In this document: positions 22,026 to 33,630 of the stretch, piece after piece
Layout: each line of letters begins with the position of its first letter
Numbering within the stretch: the first letter of the stretch is position 1
Origin: Chalciporus piperatus
Taxonomy: Eukaryota > Basidiomycota > Agaricomycetes > Boletales > Boletaceae
DNA length: 64,000 nt
Assembly: GCA_038093975.1 (NCBI GenBank)
Contig: JBBPTG010000029.1
Coordinates: 62,001 to 126,000, forward strand
Direction: 5' to 3'
The notes under the pieces: generated by a model
Seen by the model: only the letters and a program-made list of their open reading frames with translations
Databases searched by the model: none
What the model was told of the DNA's origin: nothing
Translations under genes and position numbers: made by a program

Positions 22026-23528
22026 CTTGGGTCGATCTACGGTTACACGGCTCAGGCTGGGACACTGGACAATCACCTTTTTAAATTTCCATCCCTCAGA
22101 CTGAGTGCGATACCCATCAAACCTAGGCCTCAAATGGGGAAAGAATTCAACGGCCTGCCTCGCGGTGTAACGGGTGTTGACCTGGTGTGAACTGATTCGC
22201 CGGTAAAACCCGACGAAGAAGAACCTACTATACCGTACAGATCTGACAGATTGGATGATAGTCTTTCGTTATCTGATGGACACGTTGAAGGTAATATGGG
22301 CGGTGGTGTACGAGATTCGATGCGTAAGTGCACGCCGCACAGTAAGACAAAAGACGTCACGACTCTGGCACGAGCCGCTAACACGAGCCATGGCCCGGGA
22401 CTCGGACTCGTAAACTTCTTCCTGTACACCGTAAAACGGCCGAGACCGCGCACTGGGGTTGTGCGAAACATATTTTCGTGAGATCCCACGGACATTCACG
22501 GAATATCTGCCATAGGTCGTAATGACAATTTACGAAAATATCAGGACCTTCTCAGGGCAGATCTCAGCTGAAGCTCTAGTGTCGATATCGCATCAATATC
22601 GTACAGACATACAACGGACATCGTGAATTGGTACCGCGAAGCCGAAATGTGATTTTTTCTAAGTCTCAAATTACTAAACAAAGTAAAGCTAAGTACTAAG
22701 TATGTACTCGTGTTTGTTTATACCTTGTCAAGTCTCTTCTTTGTTCCACTTTGACATCCCGCCCCAACACTCCTCAACGAACACTGAAGGAATTGCAAGA
22801 GATTCGAGCTTCCAAGCAGCAGATCCCGTGGTATGTTTATTCGTTTACCATTTCCATACTGACAGATTTTTTTCGTTCGACATTTCAGGTGCCTCCACCC
22901 ACGACCATGACCAACCAGCGCTGTCTCTTGGACTCTCGTCCTCCATCACTTCCTCGTATACCTGGCTCATGTGCAGCTGCATCCCACACCACCCCCACTC
23001 TGTTCCCGCAACCACAAACCCGATAATCCCGCATCCTCGTCCCTCTCGACCCTAGTGGTATGCCGTGGATAGCTACCAGTACTTAGAACCCTTGTACATA
23101 CCTTTGATTGGCATGCAATTCAACTATCTTTTACTACATCTCATTCCAAGTCCCAATTGCCTTGCTCGAGAGAATGTGTAACCTCGTCGCCCGAGGTATG
23201 AGATAGTAGTCGAACAAAATTTCAACAATATCATGCTGATGCTTTGCTGGAGAGCTCATTACAATATCAGTGACAGATATCTGTATGATATATGCACTCG
23301 ATGACCGAGTGCTATCACGCAGAAGTTGTCAGTGCCATAAGCTCACGATATCGGGGTTATATCATTCAAAAAAAATATCGTAATGATATCGCGCTCGTCA
23401 CACCGTGTAGACCAGTTTGGTCCTCGTGGACTTTGCTGTATAAATCTGTTTCGGCCTATCGAGGCAGTGCATCCCTGGATACCCCATCACTATCCCAAGA
23501 AATGTCTGTAAGTAATCCCGGTCCCAGT
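22026..23528. other. long stretch without a clear gene
   Basis: A short open segment at 22751-22840 reads KELQEIRASKQQIPW but lacks an ATG and a recognisable partner. About 23200-23400 is AT-rich with many ATATC/GATAT units. Otherwise nothing. Confidence 0.4.
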
Positions 23529-25596
23529 AGCCCCCCTCTGCGGTGCTCTTTTTTTTTCTGCTGTCATCTCTGTCGGGTTCTGGGGTATCACGTGTACGCA
23601 AACATGAGTAGAGCCCTTACTTTGACGAACTTGCGAGACTGGACTGAGTCCTGACTTACTACTTGATTAGCTTCCCTTATTATATCCAGTGAGGCCCTTC
23701 AACTGGTTGTTTCTCGTCGCGCCGCTTCGGTGGCTGATAGTAGGTCTCCTTGTTAAAGTTACCAGGACGACCCTGCACGATATAAATTTTTGGTGAGCAG
23801 ACGAGTATACTTATGCTCAATCCTATTAACGCAGAGGGCTCCCCAGGTTGCGGCGTTATGGTAAGGTACACGTCGCAGCAACCTACGGCGCCGCTGAGCC
23901 TCCGCACAGGGCACTAGATACCATTCATCAAGCCTTGATCATTAGCGGCAGTTCGTGTTCCGGCGTGTCTTACCTTGAATGTCTCGTTGATTCTACTTCA
24001 ATCTAGCGTATAAGTACATAATGGCGGGATTAATGAATCCATTGGCGTTCCTTACGGCTGTCCCGTGAGTGGTCACCCTGTGCTCCCGCTTTCCACTCTT
24101 ACTTTGACTACCAGTGAGCTCGTTGTAAGTTCCTTGTTTCCAGAGTCCCTTGATGCTCCACCTAACGCGCCAATGAAAGTGGGAACTACTTGTGACGGCA
24201 ATCGACATTCGTTTGGCCCGAAGTATTGACGTTGACACAATATTAGACCCTGGTCTCTGTCCCAACACAAGCTTTCTTCGTCTATCGTATTTACATCTGT
24301 GTGTCTTGTGTTCATTCTTTCATTATCGCTACTCACTCCCCGTATAGTTAGCGATAGAAATCCCCTCGCACCTCTCCTATGGGTATGGACTATTTGCATG
24401 TTGACTCGTTCGATCGCGATTAACGCGCTATATAGCTTCCCCTAGGAATATACCAGATCGGTGAGACGTTCGGACTGGTTCCGGCCAAGAAAGATCTAAT
24501 CGCTCTTACCCATAATACTAGTGGCTTGCCTCAGTAAGTCACTGCCTACGTTATAGCGATAAATGTTGACGGCTACGATTTCAGTTTATGTTGGGAAAGG
24601 GTCTGTTTCAGTCTTTATATTCCGTGTGGGCTCTTATTGTGTGCCCATATGATTGTGATAAGTGCTGGTCTTACCGAGCTCACTGCGCTCGGTGACTCCC
24701 TTTTCACGGTAAGGACCTTTATTGTCAAACTGGGGTTTATCTCACAAGATTTGCTCGCGATAGGCCTTGTCGGTATCGTACTGTGCCGTAGCAGCAAGCG
24801 TAGACATCCTGGTTGCGATGTGTATGACTTACTTACTCACTCGGAGACGGATAGCAACAGAGTTCAGAAGGTAAGGGAACAGATTCAATTGTGTGTATCG
24901 CGACTCACACCACCACCATCCGCAGCTCTGCGATGATTTTGCAACGCCTTACCGTTTTTGCCGTTAACAGTGGCATTTGGACCGCAATTTTCGCCCTTCT
25001 TACCATCATCCTGGTGCGTGAGGCGTAATCTTTTCGGGGGACTCCGCTTATGGGAAGCGAACACATAGTTGCATGTATATCCTTCCAACTTGATCTACGT
25101 GGTGTTCGACTTCCCGCTCTGCTCGGTCTACTGCAACACACTCCTCGCCAACTTGAACGCTAGAGCATACATCAAGGGCCAGTCCTCGGCACTCAACGCT
25201 GGCGCGGATCTGATGATGACCTCCCGAGGCCATGATTCCAACTACAACCCGGAAAGTAAAGGCTCAAGGATGATCTTTGCGGGGGCAAGTGATTCCAATT
25301 TGACCCCCTCTATTGCGGGCTTATGTGATTATCGCAGAGAGTGCCAAAGAATACTGAGACAACGACTTTTAGTTCCGCTGGCAGGACTGACGCCACCCAA
25401 TCAACCAAAGTTGGAGTTGTTTCTGGCACGAGCATCTAGGATCGAGTCAAGGATTTCTGAACATGGATTGGCTTGTCGCATCTCGGTCGTTTTTATGCCT
25501 ATGCCCTTAGCATTGTTCCTTCACGACCATTACAGATTTTCTCTTAGTACATATCCCGATCATTCTTGGACTAGGATGGTTTTGCTGATGCGTTGA
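23529..25596 (+). CDS. DUF6534 multi-pass membrane protein
   Basis: Exons read by eye match the fungal DUF6534 family in order: VAPLCGALFFSAVISVGFWG (first helix), RPFNWLFLVAPLRWL, ALDTIHQALIISGTYKYIMA, LMNPLAFLTAVP, LVSVPTQAFFVYRIYI, AVAASVDILVAMCMTYLLTR, MILQRLTVFAVNSGIWTAIF, LIYVVFDFPLCSVYCNTLLA, NLNARAYIKGQ. This gives about seven membrane helices. The family is greatly expanded in mushroom-forming fungi and its function is unknown. No ATG in frame was found before the first helix, and a stop (TAA) lies just upstream, so either the start is in an unseen exon or the gene is damaged at its 5' end. The C-terminal part after 25260 is low in similarity and its stop is uncertain. Confidence 0.65.
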
Positions 25597-25640
25597 GTGC
25601 TCTGAGTGACAACATCAGTTCAAGCGAGGAGATTCTGCTA

Positions 25641-26933
25641 TTACTGTAATTCCTCCTTATTCACTTCCTCCTCGATCGCTCTTCGTAGTGTAACAAACTC
25701 GGCATTTCCAAATCCAGGAAGCTGGCAATACTTGTCTTTCAGGGCGTCGATCAACTGCATTTGAACTTCGGCTGTCTTGAGTCCTATTTCCCTCAGCTGG
25801 GGGTCTGTAATATGTTGGTCGTAAGTCAGAAGGCTTCGAGTCACGATCAGGACTTGCCTTCGGGCCATGTTCCTATCGGAAGGAAGAAAGTTCTAGCTTC
25901 CACCTCGACGAAAAGCGGGGAACCCTCTGTGGTTTTACTGTTTCTGATCATTGCTTCAATGTCCCGGGCAACTGACCATGACTTAGGCTGATGAGTCGTC
26001 TCATCGGCACTCTGTGCGTGAGGTATATGTGGAAGTTTGTTAAGCAACCGATCGGCTTCGGCCAGTGCTGGACTTCGCTTGTTGAGCTTCTTGGAGAAGG
26101 ACTCGTCGGGTTCAAAGAATGCGAGGAATCCGCCTGAGAGATGTCAGAAATCATGACAAGCACACTGTCCAAGAACTATACCGGGACGCAGGATACGATG
26201 GATCTCGACCATCAGTTCCTTCCTATCAGGAATCTGCGGGAGCTTGGTCAGGGGACTTCCGTTGGGGGATGGGGTACATGAGATTTACACTCGGGACCAT
26301 TCGCATCTGGACAAAGTCGAAAGAGGCATCTTCGAATGGGAGACCCCCCTTTGCTGCAACAAAAGCCCACTCGTCTCATGCAGGGTCAAACACAGGTGTT
26401 CACACATACTAATATCGTGCTGAGTGAAGGTTACTGACGGGTTCTCAATTCTGAGACAAGGTTTAGCATGTTAACATTAAGAATTGCGTTGTATCACTCA
26501 CGACGGGTTAGAGATGTCAAGGCCAACGATCCTGGCTTGTGTGAATTCTTGGGCCATCTGTGCACTTGACATCAGCGGGGAGACTCCGGGGACTTTACTG
26601 TTCAAGCGTACATCAACGACCCAGTGTCCGCTCCCGCAGCAGATATCCAGGACATCACGGACATCTTCAACGAGGTTACACCCTACTAGTAAGTCACATT
26701 GCATCGTGATAGTAGGATGTGACTTACTTCTTGCGGTGGTACCAGGTAATTGCCTCCTTCGGGTTCAAGTTCAATTATCAGTCGGCTGGGTTACTATTCG
26801 AGAATCCGAGTTATGAGAGAAGCTGAGAGAGGCTCATACCTATTAGACTCTGCAACACGCTATTCATCACTGGCAGGCCCAAGCGTTCATGCTCGATCTT
26901 GTCGTTCCTGAACCACAGTCATCGCGGAATGTG
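25641..26933 (-). CDS. SAM-dependent methyltransferase, 5' end lost or unresolved
   Basis: Motif I of class I methyltransferases is clear: DVLDICCGSGHWVVDV, then AQEFTQARIVGLDIS (motif II). Later comes KELMVEIHRILRPGG, the usual post-motif segment, and FLAFFEPDESFSKKL. An intron at 25805-25857 has a GC donor (AG/GCAAGT) and joins GTWPE to DPQLREIGLKTAE. The end is EEEVNKEELQ, stop 25641-25643. The 5' part reads NDKIEHERLGLPVMNSVLQ, the normal lead-in, but the codon before it is in frame with TGA and no start was found. A repeat begins shortly beyond. I infer the 5' end was lost or disrupted. Of the metabolite enzymes here it is the only methyl donor user. Confidence 0.65.
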
Positions 26934-26979
26934 CCAGTGAGTGTACGGCTTGATTTTCGATGTGAAATGCAACCTGCGG

Positions 26980-27066
26980 TAAGCTGTAATTGCTGTCTGT
27001 GGCGTGATACTTGCGCGGCATGGGGGCAAAATGTGTAAAGTGACTGAGCGGCTTGGCGGTAAGTTA
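26980..27066 (+). repeat. direct repeat, upstream copy
   Basis: It shares CTGTAATTGCT and, with few changes, about 38 bases from AAATGTGTA to GCGGTAAGTTA with 27982-28040. An extra 28 bases or so lie between the two shared blocks. Confidence 0.7.
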
Positions 27067-27094
27067 GTCTCCCGTATATAGGCAGCCCCTTACG
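27065..27094 (+). repeat. dispersed repeat fragment
   Basis: TAGTCTCCCGT, then GCAGCCCCTTA, also occurs at 31117-31141 with five bases fewer between the blocks. Confidence 0.5.
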
Positions 27095-27166
27095 AAGACA
27101 GTCGTTCCTACTCTTCTTTTCCGAACTTTCATGCCTCATTAACATTGATCTTCCTCTGCATCAACC

Positions 27167-27958
27167 ATGCGTCGCGCTTCCGCTGCAGTCAACTTCGTTG
27201 AAGACATGGCGCAAAAACAGATTAGATACGAAACCATCTTTGGAGAACAGGCCGAAGTGCTTAGATCGGACCTACCCAAGTTCGAAGCAGCCATGGCGCA
27301 ACTCCAGAAGTCACCGCTGGTTGCGAAACGCGGTCAACGCTGGGAACCCACACAAGATAATGTTGATGAGTATCTTGCGCGCTGTGATGAAATTTGTCAT
27401 TTAGTACCTCGGGACTTCAACGAGTTGAGTTTTTCACAAGGCTGCTAAGGTTTTACCATCTAACATATTCAGTCGCGTCAAAATCTTACATGCAGCTCAT
27501 GCGGCCCTCATGTGCCTTGTAACCTGCAAGATTGCACAGCAACACGACAGGGTTCAGTTGGCGATCTTGAAGAGGCATAATGAGTTAGCGTGAATAATCC
27601 AGCTCAATGACCCCGTCCTGAATTCTACATCTCATCGATGATTTACAGGATGTCTGTACACCCTAGTCCTCCCATCCAGGGCAATCGTGAGGTGCCTCTC
27701 TCCAAACCAATGGTTGAGCCGAGGCACATCACTGCCGAAGAGCTTCGACTATTCCGGGATCCCGAAAATCTGCACGGGAAGCAATTTGTTCTCTCGGCTA
27801 ATAACGATTCTGGGATGTACGAGGTTATTGGCTACTCCAGGAAGCGGGACAGGACGGTTGAATACGACGTGCTATTCGACGATTGTGGGGACCCTATCAT
27901 GGTGAATGCGAAAGAGATGATGGCAATGCTGGAGGACAGTCTTTACCTACCCGCTTGA
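27167..27958 (+). CDS. unrecognised 227-aa protein between direct repeats
   Basis: Two adjacent open frames join through two normal introns (27424-27472 and 27590-27648, the latter GTGAAT to TTTACAG) into one frame of 228 codons including the stop. The N-terminal part (MRRASAAVNFVEDMAQKQ onward) is helical and charged. The C-terminal part has a short beta-rich region with MYEVIGYSRKRDRTVEYDVL and FDDCGDPIMVNAKEMMAML, which might be a small barrel as in chromo- or tudor-type domains. This is a guess from pattern only. I do not know the family. The gene is framed by direct repeats, 101 bp before the start and about 40 bp after the stop, which suggests that it moved or was captured. Two separate proteins of 125 and 106 residues are the alternative. 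Confidence 0.6.
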
Positions 27959-27981
27959 ATTTAATGACTCGTACTTACCAT

Positions 27982-28040
27982 CTGTAATTGCTATCGAGCA
28001 AATGTGTAGCAAAGTGACTGGGCGGCTTCGCGGTAAGTTA
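27982..28040 (+). repeat. direct repeat, downstream copy
   Basis: Second copy of the repeat at 26980-27066, starting about 25 bases after the stop codon of the orphan gene. Confidence 0.7.
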
Positions 28041-28270
28041 TGTAAATCAGCGCTTGACCCTCGTGAGACTCATCACGGTGCCCGACAGTGAACTTTGCAA
28101 CATGACATCCAGCCTGTTGCCAGCTGGCCAGTGGCGCGTTTGATATGGGCGTTGCCAGTGACGGAACCACGCCGCGGGAAAGTTGGTAAGTAAGTTAACT
28201 TGCAGATCGGATTCCAGCCTACTATCCCGGCCACACCGTGGTGGATCGTGCGCGTGATTGTTCATCGTGC

Positions 28271-30477
28271 ATGGCGATTATTATCCTACTCACTGCCGTG
28301 GCCTTCGGACTATTGGCACGCGAATGGTTTCATCGTAATAGGCGACTTCGAAGGTTTCCGCCAGGCCCGCCGCGACTCCCAGTGGTGGGAAACATCACTG
28401 ACCTTCCTGCCAGTCAGCAATGGCTCACCTATTCTAAGTGGAGTGCTAAATACGGTGAGCGCTTACCGTCAGAACCGTGGAAGCATATATTTTCTCACTA
28501 CACCAATAGGCGACCTCATCGGTTTTGTCGTCCTAGGTCAGCCCATCGTTGTCATCAACTCTGCACAGGTTGGGTTCGAGCTCCTGGACAAGCGAGGATC
28601 CATCTATCTTGACCGCCCTGGTTTCTCACTTATCCAAGAATGGTTTGTAGTCTATTGCCTTGTCCATGGATTCAGAGTGGAAATACTAACGAAGTCTAGG
28701 GGTGGGTGGGGTTGGATGATAACCACGATGCACTCAAACGAAGAGTGGAAGCTGCAGCGCAAGATGTTTGCACAACATCTTGGCCCGAAGTCTATCCAGC
28801 AGTTCAGACACGTCATACAATCGGAAGCTGAGAAACTCGCTCGTCAGCTGATCCAGTCGCCATCCAACTTTCAAGGTCATACGAGAATGTGAGTTGTATC
28901 TCCTCTTATCTCCGCATGCTGCTTACCATGATCGTGTAGATTCGCGGGTGCGAATATCATGATGGTTACCTATGGTCACGAAGGTAGAGTGTATTCTGCT
29001 TAGGTGGCAGATCCTTGTCCTTATCTCGTGACCCTGACAGTCAGAGATGAAAACGATGAATGGGTCAAGTTGGCTGCGGATGCCAACGCTTCTTTAGAGG
29101 CATTGACGAATGTTGGAGCGCATCCTGTCGATTTATTCCCCTGGTGTAAGACTCTACTTCTCGATCGAAGCAGTGATGACAATGCCCATTCAGTACGCCA
29201 TTTACCTATGGCGATATTCGGGACGAAGTTTGCAGCCGAGATGCGACTTATGAAAGATCTAGCTGAGCAGTTGATTGCACGACCATGTGATGCTGTCAAG
29301 AATGAAGTGGTAAGGCCAATTTACCCAGTCCTTTCTTTGACCAATGCAATGGAAGCTCCATGGACGGGCGACGCACTCCTCGATGGCACACAAGCTCATC
29401 AAAACATATGCTTCAGAAGGTACCATTGAACATGAACACACTATTCGCGGCGCAATGGCGGGCGTCTACGTTGGTTCGTCAACACATTGTCATTGTGCCC
29501 ATATTAGACTTACAGTTCTCGCAGCTGGAGTTGACACAGTGAGTGACCCGTCTTATAAGAGATCGACGTATTTCTCGTTCAGGTTGTTAGCAGTGTCGAT
29601 ACTGCAATTCTGGCTCTCATGCTTCACCCCGAAGTTCAGAAGGAGGGCCAGAGAGCAATCGACGCACTGACAGGGGGCCAAAGACTGCCTTCTATCGATG
29701 ACCGGTCTAAACTACCGTATATAGATGCCGTCCTGCGAGAAACACTTAGGTGAGTGTTATCATATATGGCCCGGTTATGCGAAGTAACCGAATGGCAAAG
29801 ATGGAACCCTGTCGCACCCCTCGGTGAGCAGTAGCCCGACAATACTGTGAAACCCGCTCATCCGTCGCGCTTCAGCTGTTCCCCACCGCCTCACCCAAAT
29901 GGATTGTTACGGGGATTGGGAATTTTCAGCTGGGACGACTTTTATTGCCAACTCATGGTATAGTAGTGAATACTCTGTTGCCGGTGGTTCTAACATGGTC
30001 AACTTGGAAGGCATATGCTCCATGATGAGACGATGTATCCCAACGCTTCTGAATTCCATCCGACCCGATTTCTTCGTGTAGACGGAACACTTCACGATGA
30101 CATCTTAGATCCTCGTGAGATTGCGTTCGGATTTGGTCGCAGGCAAGTTTTGGCCTTGTCCCCTGCGGTTTCGTTGATTGAGGGCCTCCCGTCTATGATA
30201 TCCAGAATTTGCCCTGGTCGCTATTTGGGAGAGGAATCACTCTGGATGGCGATTGCGGCGATCATTTCCCTCTTCGATCTCTCACTGCCAAACAATGAGA
30301 ACGGAGAGCCAATTCGGCCAGACGTGAAGTACGAGTCTGCTCTTATTAGGTATGTAAGAGATCCTGCTGGCGAAGTGAGTTTGTACTGAGTTGTGCAGTC
30401 GGCCATCTCGATTCCAGTGCACTTTCACACCTCGGTCTAATGCGGCAGCGCTATTGGACCTCGCCTCTGATGGTTGA
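28271..30477 (+). CDS. cytochrome P450 monooxygenase
   Basis: A full-length fungal P450 in about 13 exons. The ATG at 28271 starts a membrane anchor (MAIIILLTAVAFGLLA) followed by the proline hinge RRFPPGPPRLPVVGN. Next come EEWKLQRKMFAQHLGP (C helix), AGVDTVVSSVDTAIL (I helix; the second threonine is Val), LRETLRWNPVAPL (ExxR), PTRFL (PERF region) and FGFGRRICPGRYLG (heme loop with Cys). The intron inside the heme loop, 30143-30205, has a GC donor (AG/GCAAGT), needed to join FGFGRR to ICPGR. The tail ends LLDLASDG at TGA 30475-30477. It acts at the ER with a P450 reductase. The substrate is unknown. It lies between a methyltransferase and an acyltransferase. Confidence 0.88.
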
Positions 30478-31116
30478 AGGGATATAGAAATTAACGACGT
30501 GAGTCTTCAATGTTGGCGCGTGCTTCTTGCTTCATGTTGGGGTGTAAGTCGTTTACGAATCCGAGCGCCTTGCTTCGCACTTGTCCCTCGACTATGATGT
30601 ATAGCGCGTACCCTGTAATGTTGTCGGAGAATCAGAATCACCGCCTCGCGTCGCAAGCAGCATCCCTCAGGACGGTTGTTGAGTGCCGACCAAAATCCTA
30701 CCCGCTGACTGGGACACGACTAGTTATAATGGATTGGAAATGTGTGTGGTGTTAGTTGTTGATTGAATTTCTCAACATCACGATATCATCTTGACCGGCG
30801 CGGATGATTAGATCCATGATGTCGATACGGCATGAAAGGATTGTCCAATAAGTAGGGTGCCACTTTGCCAACCTTCCGCGGCGACCATGCGACAATTCCC
30901 TTGTCCGACACTTATTCTCTCCATGTCCCGGGTGCGCCTTTCGGTCGTATAAAGTGCCAGTTTTAATCAGCAATTTTGACGCCGCCTCCCACACCACCAT
31001 GCGCCTTAGTTCAGACAAAGTACGAGCACGACCAGGACACGTTTGCCATCCCAACAGCAATGGTTGGCCCCATGTACGGGTCCTTGTTTTGTTCTGCTCT
31101 GACGTCTGTCGCTTTT

Positions 31117-31141
31117 TAGTCTCCCGTAAGCAGCCCCTTAT
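31117..31141 (+). repeat. dispersed repeat fragment
   Basis: Partner of 27065-27094 (TAGTCTCCCGT, then GCAGCCCCTTA). Confidence 0.5.
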
Positions 31142-31149
31142 GCTAGCGT

Positions 31150-31207
31150 TCGCACTCAAACGAGAACGCGAAAATGAACGCGACGAATATGCGTCCACGT
31201 TCGCGTC
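31150..31207 (+). repeat. imperfect direct repeat, copy 1
   Basis: It begins TCGCACTCAAACGAGAACGC and ends near TTCGCGTC. It resembles 31399-31461. Confidence 0.45.
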
Positions 31208-31398
31208 AACGATTGCGAGGAGGGCAGGTCGTGAGCGTGAGCACGCTGTGGCCGCGGCGGGTCATGGACTCGAATACGCACGAAGGAGCGAATGAGGCGA
31301 GTGCTGGGGTGAAATCACGTTGGCGTGAATAGAAGAAGAGACAAAGATGTGTGAACGAGTCGTCGATGGATTGTGAGTGCCCGTCAGCAGGCGAATGG

Positions 31399-31461
31399 TC
31401 GCACGCAAACGAGAGCACGAACTTGAAGGCGAATGCGACTTCATCGTATTCACGTCGCGTC
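31399..31461 (+). repeat. imperfect direct repeat, copy 2
   Basis: It begins TCGCACGCAAACGAGAGCAC and ends CACGTCGCGTC. It resembles 31150-31207 at many, but not all, positions. Confidence 0.45.
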
Positions 31462-31930
31462 CGAAACGGAAAGATGTGAATGAACGTCACTGGGAGGGGG
31501 CTAAGGGTGAGTAAAGGAAACTTCTTGAAGTGGTGGCGTTGAAGGTGCCAAAAAAGGTGATGATGTTTATTTCTGGACCAGTGAGACAAGTCGAGTGTTC
31601 ATTCAGTCTGTCCTCGTTTGCGAACTCCCATTTACCGGAATGCGGGGCCTTTGACCATCGAATAGTTGAGTCCAATATGCATCCTTCGGTTTTTGAAGTA
31701 ACTCACACTCCACTTCGTATCTATCGTTCGAGCTCCTCCGGAGGTGGCCCACTACAAGATACTGCCTCTCGGCGGTTCCCCGGAACAGATTAAAGGAAAA
31801 TTCCACAAGACCTCTAGGAGTGACTTCGCCGTTAGCCAGATGAGTAATCTACAAACTACCAGTACATGTCCAAGTGTTCTCCATGGCTAAAGCACACTTC
31901 ATCTAGAGTCAAAGATCTCATCCGGGAGCG

Positions 31931-33630
31931 TCAATTATCCTCCCTCAGGCAAGACACCACCTCCTTCCATCTATCGAGACACTTCCCAACCACGTCCTCT
32001 GGGGTAACGTTGGGATTGTAGTCGACGCTCACTGTGAGGCGACCTCTCCATGACCATACGCGGAAGAATCTAGCGAAGATCATTACAGTCTTTCCCTGCA
32101 CATATGAGCAGAACTTCTTACGGTGCTGGATCGAGCTTGTTCACTGATGTGGCATAACTGTTTATCCCTGCGACAGTCTTCCCATCAGCATCGGAGTAAA
32201 CGGGATCGAGGTATAATTCGCCTCTTCCATCACCCGAGTACCAAGGGGCAGTCGATGTAGGTGCGCTAACAATCAGCGTGGAACGTGCTATCAAAACGAA
32301 CTTTACGGTGGGTTCGGGTTGTTTTTGAAGGGGCCGATCATCAGCTCTACCTGTGCAGGCGCGATGGCCACCAATGAGGGATACGCTTTCTGCTTCGCGT
32401 ATTCTTTCTTCATCAGACTCGATATGTGACGCAACCGGCTTTTGTCATCTTGCGCAGGTGAGTCGATGAGCGCGCTCGCTGGAATTTGAACCGGAGACAC
32501 GCCAAGGCAGAACCCCGGGTATTCACCCCTATTCGAAAACGGCGGACGGAGTCGTGGACGGCCATCCATCATTTGTAGGTATCCAAATACCGCAGACTGA
32601 AGCTTGTCTTCCGGGACAGGATTGTCCTCTGCACAGACCAACGTTAAAGCCGCATGACCTTGCTCGAAATCAGCGTAGGCATTCAAACAAACCCTCCCTC
32701 GTGCTTACAAACGTGATTGACGGTGAAACCAAGACGTTTAACCTCCGTGAAGAACAGCTCACTGTCCCTCTTGGAGAACGTGTAAGTAGCTCGTTTGGTC
32801 TCGTGAGCAAAATCGCCGGAAACGCGCGGCCTAAGTCCATGTTCATGCTATTCGTCGTGAGTGTTTTAAAGGAAATATGAATATGTCGCCGCACTCACTT
32901 GGGACGAATGCAGCGTGTCGCTCATGACGTCCTTCAATGTCATATCGTATTCAGGGCCTTCACGAATCTCCGTCTCTCCGAGAATTTCATATGGGGCAGG
33001 GAGGATGTTTTTCCCCTCGGAACCCCATTCCAACTCTTGATATGACATGGAAGGATAGATGGAGATCGACGTTGCGAGTTTCTTCATGAAGATCGTAAAC
33101 AAAACCTGCAACCCCTTGGCATCGAACGTGATATGCGAAGTGTGGACAAGAACGCTGCATGTGCTAGACGAGCGCCCGTCTGGCAAGACATAGACGAAAG
33201 TCTGATCTCCGTTATCGTCTCTGATAGGTTTGGAAGAGAGGGAGTGGCGGAACTGTTCGATGTTGTTAAAGCCGTTCACGAGACGGACGGTTCTGGTCGC
33301 CCATGCTTTCGCTTCGTCTGGGGTGCGAGCAGGGGTGTAAACGATGTGAGTTGTATTCTCCTTGTCATAGATCGTGCGGGCCGCGACTGTGGGTACGTCG
33401 TAACGTACGGCAGTCCAGGCATCCTGCATGGACTCTATGAGAGTTTCTGTGCCAATTGGGTCGGAGAAGGTGAGTTCGGCCATGAATATGAGTATGTAAT
33501 CTCCAAGTCCTAGCCCTCGCCAGATATACTCCATCAGTTCGCCCCCAGCAGCTTCACGGGTGAGTGAGTTGTCATCCTCGGGTGCGCTAGGCAGGGGTTT
33601 CCACGAGTATCTGGAGAAGTCAGGGGTCAT
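31931..33630 (-). CDS. acyltransferase of the condensation-like superfamily
   Basis: Start ATG 33628-33630 (MTPDFSRYSWKPLP). The HxxxD active-site motif appears as HITFDAKG within VLVHTSHITFDAKGLQVL. Later exons splice to LRPRVSGDFAHETKRATYTF, FTVNHVCHAALTLVCAEDNP, LYLDPVYSDADGKTV, and INSYATSVNKLDPAP joined to FFRVWSWRGRLTVSVDYNPN, ending VVSCLREDN, stop 31931-31933. Around 480 residues, like fungal alcohol or trichothecene O-acetyltransferases and stand-alone condensation-fold enzymes. They move an acyl group from CoA to a hydroxyl. The natural acceptor is unknown. With the nearby P450 and UbiA genes it may decorate a metabolite. All introns are GT-AG and the gene appears intact. Confidence 0.78.

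Larger units (their letters stand above)
30478..31930. other. long stretch with weak repeats, no clear gene
   Basis: It holds a dispersed repeat fragment at 31117-31141 and an imperfect direct repeat (31150-31207 and 31399-31461). A minus-strand open frame at 31603-31806 has no known motif and I do not call it. Confidence 0.45.

Noticed and set aside
27638..27958. Second ORF as a separate gene in a two-gene operon
   Set aside because: A clean intron joins it in frame to the preceding ORF. Operons are not expected in this kind of genome.
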